From positions 1 to 64,000 of the forward strand of contig NZ_JAGSOV010000046.1 of NCBI RefSeq assembly GCF_023898865.1: a DNA stretch of 64,000 bases, written 5' to 3'. The position numbers were made by a program, and so were the translations under genes. Position 1 is the stretch's first letter, and every line of letters begins with the position of its first letter. This DNA comes from Pseudonocardia humida (GTDB lineage Bacteria; Actinomycetota; Actinomycetes; Mycobacteriales; Pseudonocardiaceae). Shown here piece after piece: positions 7,509 to 20,656 of this stretch. A model generated the notes under the pieces. It ran no database searches and had not been told where the DNA came from. It was given only the letters and a program-made list of their open reading frames with translations.

Positions 7509-8768
7509 CTAGCCGGGATCGGCCGGCGCTGCCCGCCGGTCGCCGGCCCGCCGGGCGGCGGCGGAGGCCGAGGTCACCAGCGCCTCCAGCGGACCCCGGC
7601 CGAACCGCCGGCGCCACACCCAGGCCAGCGCGAGACCGCCGACCACCATGCCGACGAACAGCAGCCCCGGTCGGTCGTCGAGGATGCCGGTCGCCAGCAG
7701 CACCAGGTGCCCCGAGTACAGGGTCAGCGACATGGCGCCCGCGGCGGCCAGCGGCGAGAGCGCCTTGATGACGGCCGGGACGCGGCTCAGCAGCAGCGCG
7801 GCGCCCAGCACGGCCGCGGCCGAGCCGAGAGTGTGCAGCACGTCGACCGTGGTGTGCGAGTGCGGGGCGGGGATGGCGAGGTAGTCCCACGATGACGAGC
7901 GCTCGGGTGACCAGAGCAGCTCGGAGACCGCGGCCGGGTCGTCGTCGCGGTCGTCCTGCTCGATCAGCCGCCGGAGCCCGCCCATCGGGTTCAGCAGCAC
8001 CGCCGACGCGACGCGGGCGGTCGCGGCGAGCGCCGCCCCGCCGAGCAGCAGCACCCACGCCAGGCGCGGCGAACGCAGGTCGAGCCGCCCGATCGCCATC
8101 CCCGCGCAGAGGTAGGCCAGGTAGACCACGACGGGGTACTCACCGGTGAGCAGGAGCAGCGCGAGCAGTCCGCCCGGGTCCCGGACCAGCATCGCGAGCG
8201 TCGGCTCGCCCCCCGGTTCGGCGAAGGGCAGCTCGGCGCCCGCCGTCGCCACCAGGAGCAGCGGACCCAGCGCGATCGCGGCGGCGGCCACCCCGAGCAG
8301 GACCGGGACCGGGGCGCCGAGCAGCGGGATCGCGAGCAGGAAGAGCAGCGCGTAGAACGGCAGGATCCCGTCGATGCCGTTCGCGGCGCCGAGGTGGCCC
8401 AGCACCAGGCCGATCACGCCGATCAGGGCGGCCCGGACCGCGAGGCCCGCGGACGCCGACACCCGCTCCCGCCCGCGGACACCCCGGCGGCCACCCGACA
8501 GGAACGCCAGGCTGACCCCGGCGAGGAGGACGAAGGTCGTCGCCGCCCGCCCGCCCGCCACGACGTGGACGAGCCCCGGACGGCCGTCGTCGTCCAGCGA
8601 GTCGAAGACGTGCGTCGCCGCCATCCCCACCAGCGCCAGCCCGCGCGCGATGTCGACCCCCGCGACGCGCGGCCGGGGACCTGGGGCGGCGGCGGTCCCG
8701 CCGCCGTCGATCGGGGCGCGCCCCGGGGGGACGGCGCGCTCTCCGGGCACCGGAACCGCAGTCGACAC
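7509..8768 (-). CDS. DUF418/HGSNAT-like multi-pass membrane protein
   Basis: About 419 residues with roughly 10 membrane segments. It opens with the family signature VAGVDIARGLALVGM-ATHVF (about residues 35-55), followed by GGRAATTFVLLAGVSLAFLSGG; both match the heparan-acetyltransferase-like/DUF418 fold. The C-terminal half has PLAAAGAMSLTLYSGHLV, typical of DUF418. GTG 8768 is chosen because GGAG lies 8 nt upstream; an ATG at 8846 would add a low-complexity tail. It is convergent with the flavin oxidoreductase and divergent from sbnA. It probably transfers acyl groups across the membrane or modifies cell-surface glycans; the substrate is unknown. Confidence 0.65.
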   Translation of the reverse strand: MSTAVPVPGERAVPPGRAPIDGGGTAAAPGPRPRVAGVDIARGLALVGMAATHVFDSLDDDGRPGLVHVVAGGRAATTFVLLAGVSLAFLSGGRRGVRGRERVSASAGLAVRAALIGVIGLVLGHLGAANGIDGILPFYALLFLLAIPLLGAPVPVLLGVAAAAIALGPLLLVATAGAELPFAEPGGEPTLAMLVRDPGGLLALLLLTGEYPVVVYLAYLCAGMAIGRLDLRSPRLAWVLLLGGAALAATARVASAVLLNPMGGLRRLIEQDDRDDDPAAVSELLWSPERSSSWDYLAIPAPHSHTTVDVLHTLGSAAAVLGAALLLSRVPAVIKALSPLAAAGAMSLTLYSGHLVLLATGILDDRPGLLFVGMVVGGLALAWVWRRRFGRGPLEALVTSASAAARRAGDRRAAPADPG

Positions 8769-9135
8769 AGGAGCCACTCCTCGAACGGGCCCGCCGGCGC
8801 GGACCGTGCGTCGCGCCACGGATGCGGAAGCCCATGGAGCCGCCAACCCTGGCCCCGATCGTGTCCCGGGCCGAGGGGGCAGCCCCCACCCTCGCGCGGA
8901 GCCAGCCCCCGGTCGCGGGTGGGATCAGCCCTACCCAGGGGCCGTCGTCCGCCCAGGGGGTCGGGATAGCCCCAGTCGATCTCGGGGGAGCACCCCCACC
9001 CCCCGACGTGTCGGCCCCATCGCTCGGACGGGTCCGTGGCGCCACTCTTCTCGGCACAGCGCCCGAACTCGGGCCTGCGGCGGGTCGAGACGGCGGCGTC
9101 GCAGGTCGTCTCCGCCGCACTTCTGGGGGAACACC
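8769..9135. other. Intergenic region upstream of sbnA
   Basis: This 367-base divergent intergenic region separates the DUF418 gene from the natural-product operon and should hold promoters in both directions. I see no convincing gene, strong -10/-35 pair or long palindrome. A GGGGGA ribosome site at 9125-9130 serves sbnA. No pathway regulator gene lies nearby. Confidence 0.4.
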
Positions 9136-10187
9136 ATGCCAGTCATCACCGCTCCGCAGGACTTCAACTCCGACGACCTGTTCGTCGACCTGCGCTCGAC
9201 CGTGGGGTTCTCGCTGTTCCTCAAGTGCGAGGGCTTCAACTTCGCCGGCTCGGTCAAGCTCAAGGCGGCCCGGGGCATGGTGGAGGCCGCGGAGCGCAGC
9301 GGCGTGCTGCGGCCCGGGTCGATCCTGATCGAGTCGTCGTCGGGCAACCTCGGCGTGGCGCTGAGCATGATCGCGGCGAGCAAGGGCTACCGGTTCGTCT
9401 GCGTGACCGACTCGCGCTGCAACCTGACCACCCGGCTGCTGATGGAGGCGCTCGGCGCCGAGGTGCACACGGTCACCGAGCCCGAGCCGGTCGGCGGGCT
9501 GCTCGCGGCCCGGCTCAACCACGTCCGCGCCCGGTGCGCGGCCGACGCGCGCTACGTCTGGCTCGACCAGTACCGCAACGTCGAGGCCTGGAAGGCGCAC
9601 TACTGCACCACCGGCCCGGCGATCGCCCGGCAGTTCCCGGACCTGGACGTGCTCTTCGTCGGAGCCGGCACCACCGGCACGCTGATGGGCTGCGCGCGCT
9701 ACTTCCGCCGCTGGCACCCGTCGGTGCGGATCGTCGCGGTCGACCCGGTCGGCTCGGTGAGCTTCGGGACGCCGGCGGGCCGCCGGCTGATCCCCGGCCT
9801 GGGCATGAACGTCCGGCCCCCGCTGCTGGACGAGTCGTTCATCGACGACGTCGTCCACGTCGAGGAGGCCGACGCGATCCGCGCCTGCCACGGGCTGGCC
9901 CGGCGCGGCTTCCTGTTCGGCGGCTCGACCGGGACGGTGGTCAGCGGGGCGACGCGCTGGCTGACCGACCGCGAGGCCCACCAGCTGACCGCGGTGGCGA
10001 TCTCCCCGGACCTGGGTGAGCGCTACCTCGACACCCTCTACCAGGCGAACTGGATCCACCACCTGTACGGCGAGGACGTGCTCGGCGCCGACGGGCTCGG
10101 GGTCGACGAGCTCGGCGTCGACGTCCCGGCCGCCCGGCCCCGGCCGGCCGCCGCGGGTATGACCGCGACCTCCACCCGGAGCCCGCG

Positions 10188-10191
<4 letters not shown>
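9136..10191 (+). CDS. sbnA: SbnA-type N-(2-amino-2-carboxyethyl)-L-glutamate synthase
   Basis: A 351-residue PLP enzyme of the cysteine-synthase fold (SbnA branch). Family knowledge: SbnA joins O-phospho-L-serine and L-glutamate to give ACEGA, the precursor of L-2,3-diaminopropionate. The PLP lysine is Lys41 in GSVK, the substrate loop is SSSGNLG (about residue 72), and the phosphate-binding loop is GAGTTGT (about residue 180). ATG 9136 follows TGGGGGA. The last 35 residues (GADGLGVDELGVD...) form a low-complexity tail. The stop overlaps the next gene (ATGA), and the partner dehydrogenase SbnB ends the same operon. Together they make a complete Dap route. Confidence 0.88.
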
Positions 10192-15200
<5,009 letters not shown>

Positions 15201-15235
15201 CATCCCGGCAACGACGACAGCGAAGGACCGGAGTG

Positions 15236-18200
15236 ATGGAGAAGACGACTGTGGACCGGGAGTTCTGGCGGGACGTGCTGCGGGCGGGCGGGGCGACCGC
15301 GCTGCCCCGGTGGACGTCGACGCCGACGGCGGGGGCGGCCGCGCACGAGGCCGCGGTCCCCGCGGACGTCGTGGCGGGCCTGCACCGACTGGCCGACGAG
15401 CTGGACGTGCCGGTCGGCGCGCTGCTGGTGGCCGCGCACGCCAAGGTGCTCACCGCGCTGGCCGGGGAGACCGAGGTCGTCACCGGCTACCCGGCCGCCG
15501 CGGGCGGGCCGGCGCTGCCGTGCGGGCTGACGACCGCGCCCGGCACCTGGCGGGAGCTGGTGCGGGAGGTCGCCGGGGTGGTGGCGCGGCTGCGCGTCCA
15601 CGCCGGCGTGGACGTCGACGAGCTGCGCCGGGAGCTGGGCGTGCCCGGTCCGTCGTTCGAGACGGTGGTCGACCCGACCGGCACCGACACCGCCCTCACC
15701 GGCGGCGTCGTCCTGGTGCTGGGTGCGGCGCCGGGGCTCGACCGGCTGCGCGTGCGGTACCGCACCGACGTGCTGGACGCGGACGCCGCCGCGCGGATCG
15801 CCGGCTACCACGTCAGGGCGCTGGAGCTGATCGCGGCCGACCCGGCGGCCGAGCACCGGCGGCAGAGCCTGCTCTCGGCCGCCGAGCTGCGCTTCCAGCT
15901 CGAGGGCCTGGCCGGGCCCCGGCGCGAGCTGCCGGACCTGCGCGCCCACGAGCTGTTCGAGCAGCGGGTCGCGGAGCACCCGGAGGCCGTCGCGGCGGTG
16001 CAGGGCGACCGGTCCTGGACCTACCGCGAGCTCAACGCCCGGGCCAACCGGCTGGCCCGGGCCCTGCTGGCGCGGGGCCTGCGCCGCGAGGGCGTCGTGG
16101 CGGTGGTGACCGAGCGGAACCTGGACTGGATGGCCGCGGTCCTGGCGGTCTTCAAGGCGGGCGGGGTCTACCTGCCGATCGAGCCGCACTTCCCGGCCGA
16201 CCGGATCGCCACGACCCTGTCGCGGGCGGACTGCGGGCTGGTGCTGACCGAGCCGGGCAGCACCACCGGTCTGGACGAGGCGCTCGGCGGGCTGCCGGAC
16301 GTGCGGCGGGTGCTCATCGACGACGCCTGCGCCGAGGACCGCGGCGACGGCGACCTGGGCGTGCCGGTCGCGGCGGACCAGCTCGCCTACATCTACTTCA
16401 CCTCGGGCTCGACCGGGCAGCCCAAGGGCGCCATGTGCGAGCACGCCGGGATGCTCAACCACCTGTTCGCCAAGATCGACGACCTGGGGATCCGCGAGGC
16501 GCGGGTGGTCGCCCAGGTCGCCCCGCAGTGCTTCGACATCTCGCTGTGGCAGCTGGTGGCCGCGGTGCTGGTCGGCGGGCGGACCGTGATCGTCGAGCAG
16601 GACGTCGTCCTCGACGTCGACCGGTTCGTCGACACGATCGCCGCGCAGCGCGTCGCGGTGCTGCAGGTCGTGCCGTCCTACCTGGAGGTCGTCCTCACCC
16701 ACCTGGGCCGGTACGGCCGCGCCCTGCCGGACCTGCGCTGCGTCTCGGCCACCGGCGAGGCGCTCAAGGTCGAGCTGGTGCAGCGGTTCTTCGCCGCGCT
16801 GCCCGGGCTCGCGCTGGTCAACGCATACGGGCTGACCGAGACCTCCGACGACACCAACCACGAGGTCATGACCGAGCCCCCGGCCGACGACCGCGTCCCG
16901 CTGGGGCCCGCGGTCGGCAACGTCCGGGTCTACGTGGTCGACGAGAACCTGTCCCCGGTGCCGCTGGGCGCCCCCGGCCTGATCAGCTTCTCCGGGGTCT
17001 GCGTCGGGCGCGGGTACGTCAACGACCCCGAGCGCACCGCGGCGGCCTACATGGACGACCCGCACCGTCCGGGCGAGCGGCTGTACCTGGGCGGCGACTA
17101 CGGCCGCTGGCGCCCCGACGGCAAGCTCGAGTTCCTCGGCCGCCGCGACTCCCAGGTGAAGATCTCCGGGTTCCGGATCGAGCTGGGCGAGATCGACAAC
17201 GCCCTGCTCGGGGTGCCGGGGGTGCGCGACGGCGCGGTCGTGGTGGCCGAGCGGCCGGACCGGAGCAAGCACCTGGTGGCGTTCTACGCCGGGCCGACCG
17301 CGCTGGACCCCGAGCTGATCCGGGCGCGGCTGGGCGCCTCGCTGCCGCACTACATGGTCCCGGCCCTGCTCCACTGGCGCGAGCGGCTGCCGCTGACCGG
17401 CAACGGCAAGATCGACACCAAGGCGCTGACCGCGCTCGCCGCCGAGCTCGGCGCCGGGGACGGCGCCGGCGCCGACGGGCCCGCCACGCCGACCGAGGAG
17501 CGGCTCGCCGTGGCCTGGTCCGGGGTGCTCGGCGTGCCGCAGGACCACATCGGCCGTCGCGACGACTTCTTCGACCGGGGCGGCTCCTCGATATCCGCGG
17601 TCCGGCTGGTGGTCGCGATGAACCGCGAGGTGTCGCTCAAGGACGTCACCGGGCACCCGGTCCTCGCCGACCTCGCCGCGCTGGTCGACACCCGGGCGCG
17701 GCAGCGCAGCGAGCCGGTCGCCGGCCCGGGCGGCGGGCTGCTGCAGCAGCTCTCGGACCCCGCCGGGTCGCGGGCCCCGGCGCTGGTCTGCTTCCCCTAC
17801 GCCGGCGGCAACGCGGTGAACTTCCGGCCCATGGCGAAGGCCCTGGAGGGCAGCGGCACACCCGTGTACGCCGTCGAGCTGCCCGGCCACGACCTGGTGG
17901 CCGAGCGCGAGCCGTTCGCGCCGCTGCCGCGGATCGTCGAGCAGGTCGTCGACGAGATCATCGCGCGCAGGCTGTGGCGGGTGCGGCTGTGGGGCCACTC
18001 CTCGGGGGCGGCCATGGCGGTCGCGGCGGCCCGGTTGCTGGAGGAGCGCGGCGTCACCGTCGAGCGGGTGTTCCTGGCCGCGCAGCTGGCCGGGACGGCG
18101 ACGGCCCGGCGGGCCGCGGCCGCCGCGACGGCCGCGCGCGCCACGGCCGCGATCGCCGCCGAGCTGAGCTCCGACAGCGGCTACTCCGAGCTCGGGGAGC

Positions 18201-18508
18201 TGGACGCGCAGCGCGCCGGGCACGTCGCCGCCGCCTACCGGCACGACTGCGCGTCCGCGCACGAGTACCTCGCCGATGCGCTGGAGGCCGGCTCGCCGCG
18301 CCGGGTCGCCGCCCCGGTGACCGTCGTCGTCGCCGCCGACGACCCGAGCACGGCCGGCTACCCGGACCGGCACCGCGAGTGGGAGTTCCTCGGCGACGAC
18401 ATCGCCGTGCACGAGCTCCCCGACGGCGGCCACTACTTCCTGCGCACCCGCCCCGACCAGGCGGCGGCCGCCGTCCTGCACGCCTCCGAACTGCTGACCA
18501 CGTCCTGA
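15236..18508 (+). CDS. Partial C-A-PCP-TE nonribosomal peptide synthetase
   Basis: A 1090-residue NRPS. Residues 1-225 match only the C-terminal half of a condensation domain; no HHxxxDG is present. The A domain (about 230-740) is intact: YFTSGSTGQPKG (A3, about 388), NAYGLTET (A5, about 529), YLGGDYGRW, the A8 core VKISGFRIELGEID, and LPLTGNGKIDTKAL (A10). The carrier domain has Ser785 in DRGGSSISA. The C-terminal thioesterase resembles type II editing TEs, with GHSSG (Ser922) and GGHYF (His1066). My hand-read specificity code is D-I-W-Q-S-T-A-D-D-K; the paired acidic residues suggest a cationic substrate such as Dap (inference). The start follows GAAGGACCGGAG, 36 nt after the Pls-like gene. 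Confidence 0.85.
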   Translation: MEKTTVDREFWRDVLRAGGATALPRWTSTPTAGAAAHEAAVPADVVAGLHRLADELDVPVGALLVAAHAKVLTALAGETEVVTGYPAAAGGPALPCGLTTAPGTWRELVREVAGVVARLRVHAGVDVDELRRELGVPGPSFETVVDPTGTDTALTGGVVLVLGAAPGLDRLRVRYRTDVLDADAAARIAGYHVRALELIAADPAAEHRRQSLLSAAELRFQLEGLAGPRRELPDLRAHELFEQRVAEHPEAVAAVQGDRSWTYRELNARANRLARALLARGLRREGVVAVVTERNLDWMAAVLAVFKAGGVYLPIEPHFPADRIATTLSRADCGLVLTEPGSTTGLDEALGGLPDVRRVLIDDACAEDRGDGDLGVPVAADQLAYIYFTSGSTGQPKGAMCEHAGMLNHLFAKIDDLGIREARVVAQVAPQCFDISLWQLVAAVLVGGRTVIVEQDVVLDVDRFVDTIAAQRVAVLQVVPSYLEVVLTHLGRYGRALPDLRCVSATGEALKVELVQRFFAALPGLALVNAYGLTETSDDTNHEVMTEPPADDRVPLGPAVGNVRVYVVDENLSPVPLGAPGLISFSGVCVGRGYVNDPERTAAAYMDDPHRPGERLYLGGDYGRWRPDGKLEFLGRRDSQVKISGFRIELGEIDNALLGVPGVRDGAVVVAERPDRSKHLVAFYAGPTALDPELIRARLGASLPHYMVPALLHWRERLPLTGNGKIDTKALTALAAELGAGDGAGADGPATPTEERLAVAWSGVLGVPQDHIGRRDDFFDRGGSSISAVRLVVAMNREVSLKDVTGHPVLADLAALVDTRARQRSEPVAGPGGGLLQQLSDPAGSRAPALVCFPYAGGNAVNFRPMAKALEGSGTPVYAVELPGHDLVAEREPFAPLPRIVEQVVDEIIARRLWRVRLWGHSSGAAMAVAAARLLEERGVTVERVFLAAQLAGTATARRAAAAATAARATAAIAAELSSDSGYSELGELDAQRAGHVAAAYRHDCASAHEYLADALEAGSPRRVAAPVTVVVAADDPSTAGYPDRHREWEFLGDDIAVHELPDGGHYFLRTRPDQAAAAVLHASELLTTS

Positions 18509-18530
18509 CCCGGATCGAGAGGAAACCGAC

Positions 18531-19535
18531 ATGCCATCCCCATTCCCCACCCCGATGCTCGATCTGGAACGCCGGCCGGGACGGCCCGCCGTGCTGCGGG
18601 TGCCGGCCACGGGCGACGCGCCGGGCTGGGCGGCCGCGCACCGCGACGCCCTGCGCGCGGCCGTGCTCGAGTACGGCGCGGTCCTGGTGCGCGGGCTGGG
18701 CCTGCGCGACTCCGCGCAGGTCGCCGCCGTGTTCGCCCGGCTGACCCACCACCTGATGGGCGAGGCCGAGGCGTTCGCGCCGCGCCAGAGCCACCCCGGC
18801 GGTGTCCACTCGTCCACGAAGTGGCCCGCCAACCAGCAGATGTGCATGCACAACGAGCTCAGCTACACCCTGGAGTTCCCGGGGATGATGCTGTTCGCCT
18901 GCCTGACGGCGCCGGAGACGGGCGGGGCCACCGGGGTGGCCGACTCGTCGGCCGTGCTCGACGCGCTGCCCCGCGACCTGGTCGCCCGGTTCGAGCGCGA
19001 GGGCTGGCTGCTGACCCGCTGCTACAACGACGAGATCGGCGGGTCGTTCGCGGAGGCGTTCGGCACCGAGGACCGGACGCAGGTGGAGCGCTACTGCCGG
19101 GCCAACGGGATCGCCTTCCAGTGGCAGCCGGACGGGGCGCTGCGCACCTGGCAGCGCCGCAGCGCGGTGGTGCGCCACCCGGTCACCGGTCGGCGCAGCT
19201 GGTTCAACCAGATCGCCTTCCTCAACGAGTGGACGCTCGACCCCGACGTGCGCGAGTACCTGGTCGACGTCTACGGCCCGGACGGGCTGCCGTTCACCAC
19301 CCGCTTCGGCGGCGGCGAGCCGATCGGCGAGGACGTCGTGGCCCTGCTGAACGGCGTCTACCAGGAGCACACCGCGCGCGAGCCGTGGCAGTCCGGCGAC
19401 CTGCTGATGGTCGACAACCTGCGCACCGCGCACAGCCGCGAGGCCTACACCGGCCCGCGCGAGGTGCTCGTCGGGCTGGCCGACCCGGTGCGGCTGGCCC
19501 ACTGCGCCCCGACCGTGGACGTGGGTGCGCGATGA
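18531..19535 (+). CDS. SyrP/TauD-like Fe(II)/2-oxoglutarate dioxygenase
   Basis: A 334-residue TauD/TfdA-family oxygenase. The metal triad is visible: H-N-E in MCMHNELSY (about residues 103-111) and the distal His in DNLRTAHSREAY (about 300), followed by the 2-oxoglutarate-binding Arg. Relatives such as SyrP and clavaminate-synthase-like proteins hydroxylate the beta carbon of a carrier-bound amino acid. With an NRPS directly upstream (22-nt gap) and sbnB overlapping downstream (ATGA), beta-hydroxylation of Dap on the A-PCP protein is a reasonable guess. The ribosome site is GAGAGGAAA. The reaction itself is inferred. Confidence 0.8.
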   Translation: MPSPFPTPMLDLERRPGRPAVLRVPATGDAPGWAAAHRDALRAAVLEYGAVLVRGLGLRDSAQVAAVFARLTHHLMGEAEAFAPRQSHPGGVHSSTKWPANQQMCMHNELSYTLEFPGMMLFACLTAPETGGATGVADSSAVLDALPRDLVARFEREGWLLTRCYNDEIGGSFAEAFGTEDRTQVERYCRANGIAFQWQPDGALRTWQRRSAVVRHPVTGRRSWFNQIAFLNEWTLDPDVREYLVDVYGPDGLPFTTRFGGGEPIGEDVVALLNGVYQEHTAREPWQSGDLLMVDNLRTAHSREAYTGPREVLVGLADPVRLAHCAPTVDVGAR

Positions 19536-20596
19536 CCGTCGCACCCGAGACCGCGGCCGGCACCGCCCCCGCGGTCGGCGCGCCGACGTTCGCGGTGATC
19601 TCCGGTGGGCAGGTGCAGCGGGCGCTGGAGGGCCGCGAGGCCGAGGTCGTCGCGATGGTCGAGGAGGCCTACCGCTGGCACGGCGAGGGCGACTCGGTGA
19701 ACCCGCCGTCGTACTTCCTGCGCTTCCCCGACCGCCCCACCGCGCGGATCATCGCCCTGCCCGCGTCGCTGGGCGGGCGGGCCCGGGTCGACGGCCTGAA
19801 GTGGATCTCCAGCTTCCCGGAGAACGTCGCCGCCGGGATCCCCAGGGCGTCGGCCGTGCTGATCCTCAACGACCGCGAGACCGGCTACCCCTTCGCGGTG
19901 CTGGAGAGCTCGATCATCAGCGCCGCCCGGACCGCGGCGTCCGCGGCGCTGGCCGCCGACCGGCTCAGCCGCACCCGGACCCGGCCGCGGCGCGTCGGCT
20001 TCATCGGCACCGGGCTCATCTCCCGCTACATCCACGGCTTCCTCGCCGGCACCGGGTGGGAGTTCGACGAGATCGGCGTGCACGACCTGTCGGCCGACAG
20101 CGCCGCGGGCTACCGCGGCTACCTGGAGCGCTCGGGCGCCACCGGCCGGATCACCGTGCACGACAGCGCGGAGGCGCTGATCCGGTCGAGCGACCTGGTC
20201 GTGTTCGCCACCGTCGCGGCGCGCCCGCACGTCCACGACGTGGAGTGGTTCGCGCACAACCCGCTCGTGCTGCACGTGTCGCTGCGCGACCTCGACCCGG
20301 AGATCCTGCTGGCCTCGACGAACATCGTCGACGACGTCGAGCACTGCCTCAAGGCCGACACCTCCCCGCACCTGGTGGAGCAGATCACCGGCAGCCGGGA
20401 CTTCCTGGACGGCACGCTGGACGACGTCCTGGCCGGGCGGGTGGCGGTGCCGGCCGACCGGCCGGTGGTGTTCTCCCCGTTCGGGCTGGGCGTGCTCGAC
20501 CTGGCGGTCGGCAAGTACGTCTACGACCGGGTCGTCGGGTCGGGCGAGCTGCGGGTCGTCGACGACTTCTTCCACGAGCTGCGCCGCCACGGCTGA
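19532..20596 (+). CDS. sbnB: SbnB-type ACEGA dehydrogenase (Dap synthesis)
   Basis: A 354-residue member of the ornithine cyclodeaminase/mu-crystallin superfamily. SbnB oxidatively hydrolyses ACEGA with NAD+ to L-2,3-diaminopropionate, 2-oxoglutarate and NADH. Seen here: the substrate segment GLKWISSFPENVAAGIPRAS, the Rossmann motif RVGFIGTGLISRYI (about residues 154-167), and the SbnB-like end FSPFGLGVLDLAVGKYVYD. ATG 19532 overlaps the oxygenase stop (ATGA). It completes the Dap cassette with sbnA 9 kb upstream, bracketing the two NRPS genes. A hairpin at 20601-20641 terminates the operon. Confidence 0.88.
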   Translation: MTVAPETAAGTAPAVGAPTFAVISGGQVQRALEGREAEVVAMVEEAYRWHGEGDSVNPPSYFLRFPDRPTARIIALPASLGGRARVDGLKWISSFPENVAAGIPRASAVLILNDRETGYPFAVLESSIISAARTAASAALAADRLSRTRTRPRRVGFIGTGLISRYIHGFLAGTGWEFDEIGVHDLSADSAAGYRGYLERSGATGRITVHDSAEALIRSSDLVVFATVAARPHVHDVEWFAHNPLVLHVSLRDLDPEILLASTNIVDDVEHCLKADTSPHLVEQITGSRDFLDGTLDDVLAGRVAVPADRPVVFSPFGLGVLDLAVGKYVYDRVVGSGELRVVDDFFHELRRHG

Positions 20597-20600
20597 GCCC

Positions 20601-20641
20601 GGGTCGCCGTGCGCCGGCCCGCGGCCGGCCCGCGGCGACCC
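20601..20641. terminator. Terminator between sbnB and the Hsp70-propeller gene
   Basis: GGGTCGCCG (20601-20609) pairs with CGGCGACCC (20633-20641), with an inner CCGGCC/GGCCGG stem. It lies 4 nt past the sbnB stop and 16 nt past the end of the convergent gene, so it probably terminates both transcripts. Confidence 0.55.
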
Positions 20642-20656
20642 CGACCGCCCGCGCGG

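Noticed and set aside
8931..9383. 150-residue minus-strand ORF upstream of and overlapping sbnA
   Set aside because: Most of it is the antisense of sbnA, and the remainder has no motif or ribosome site.
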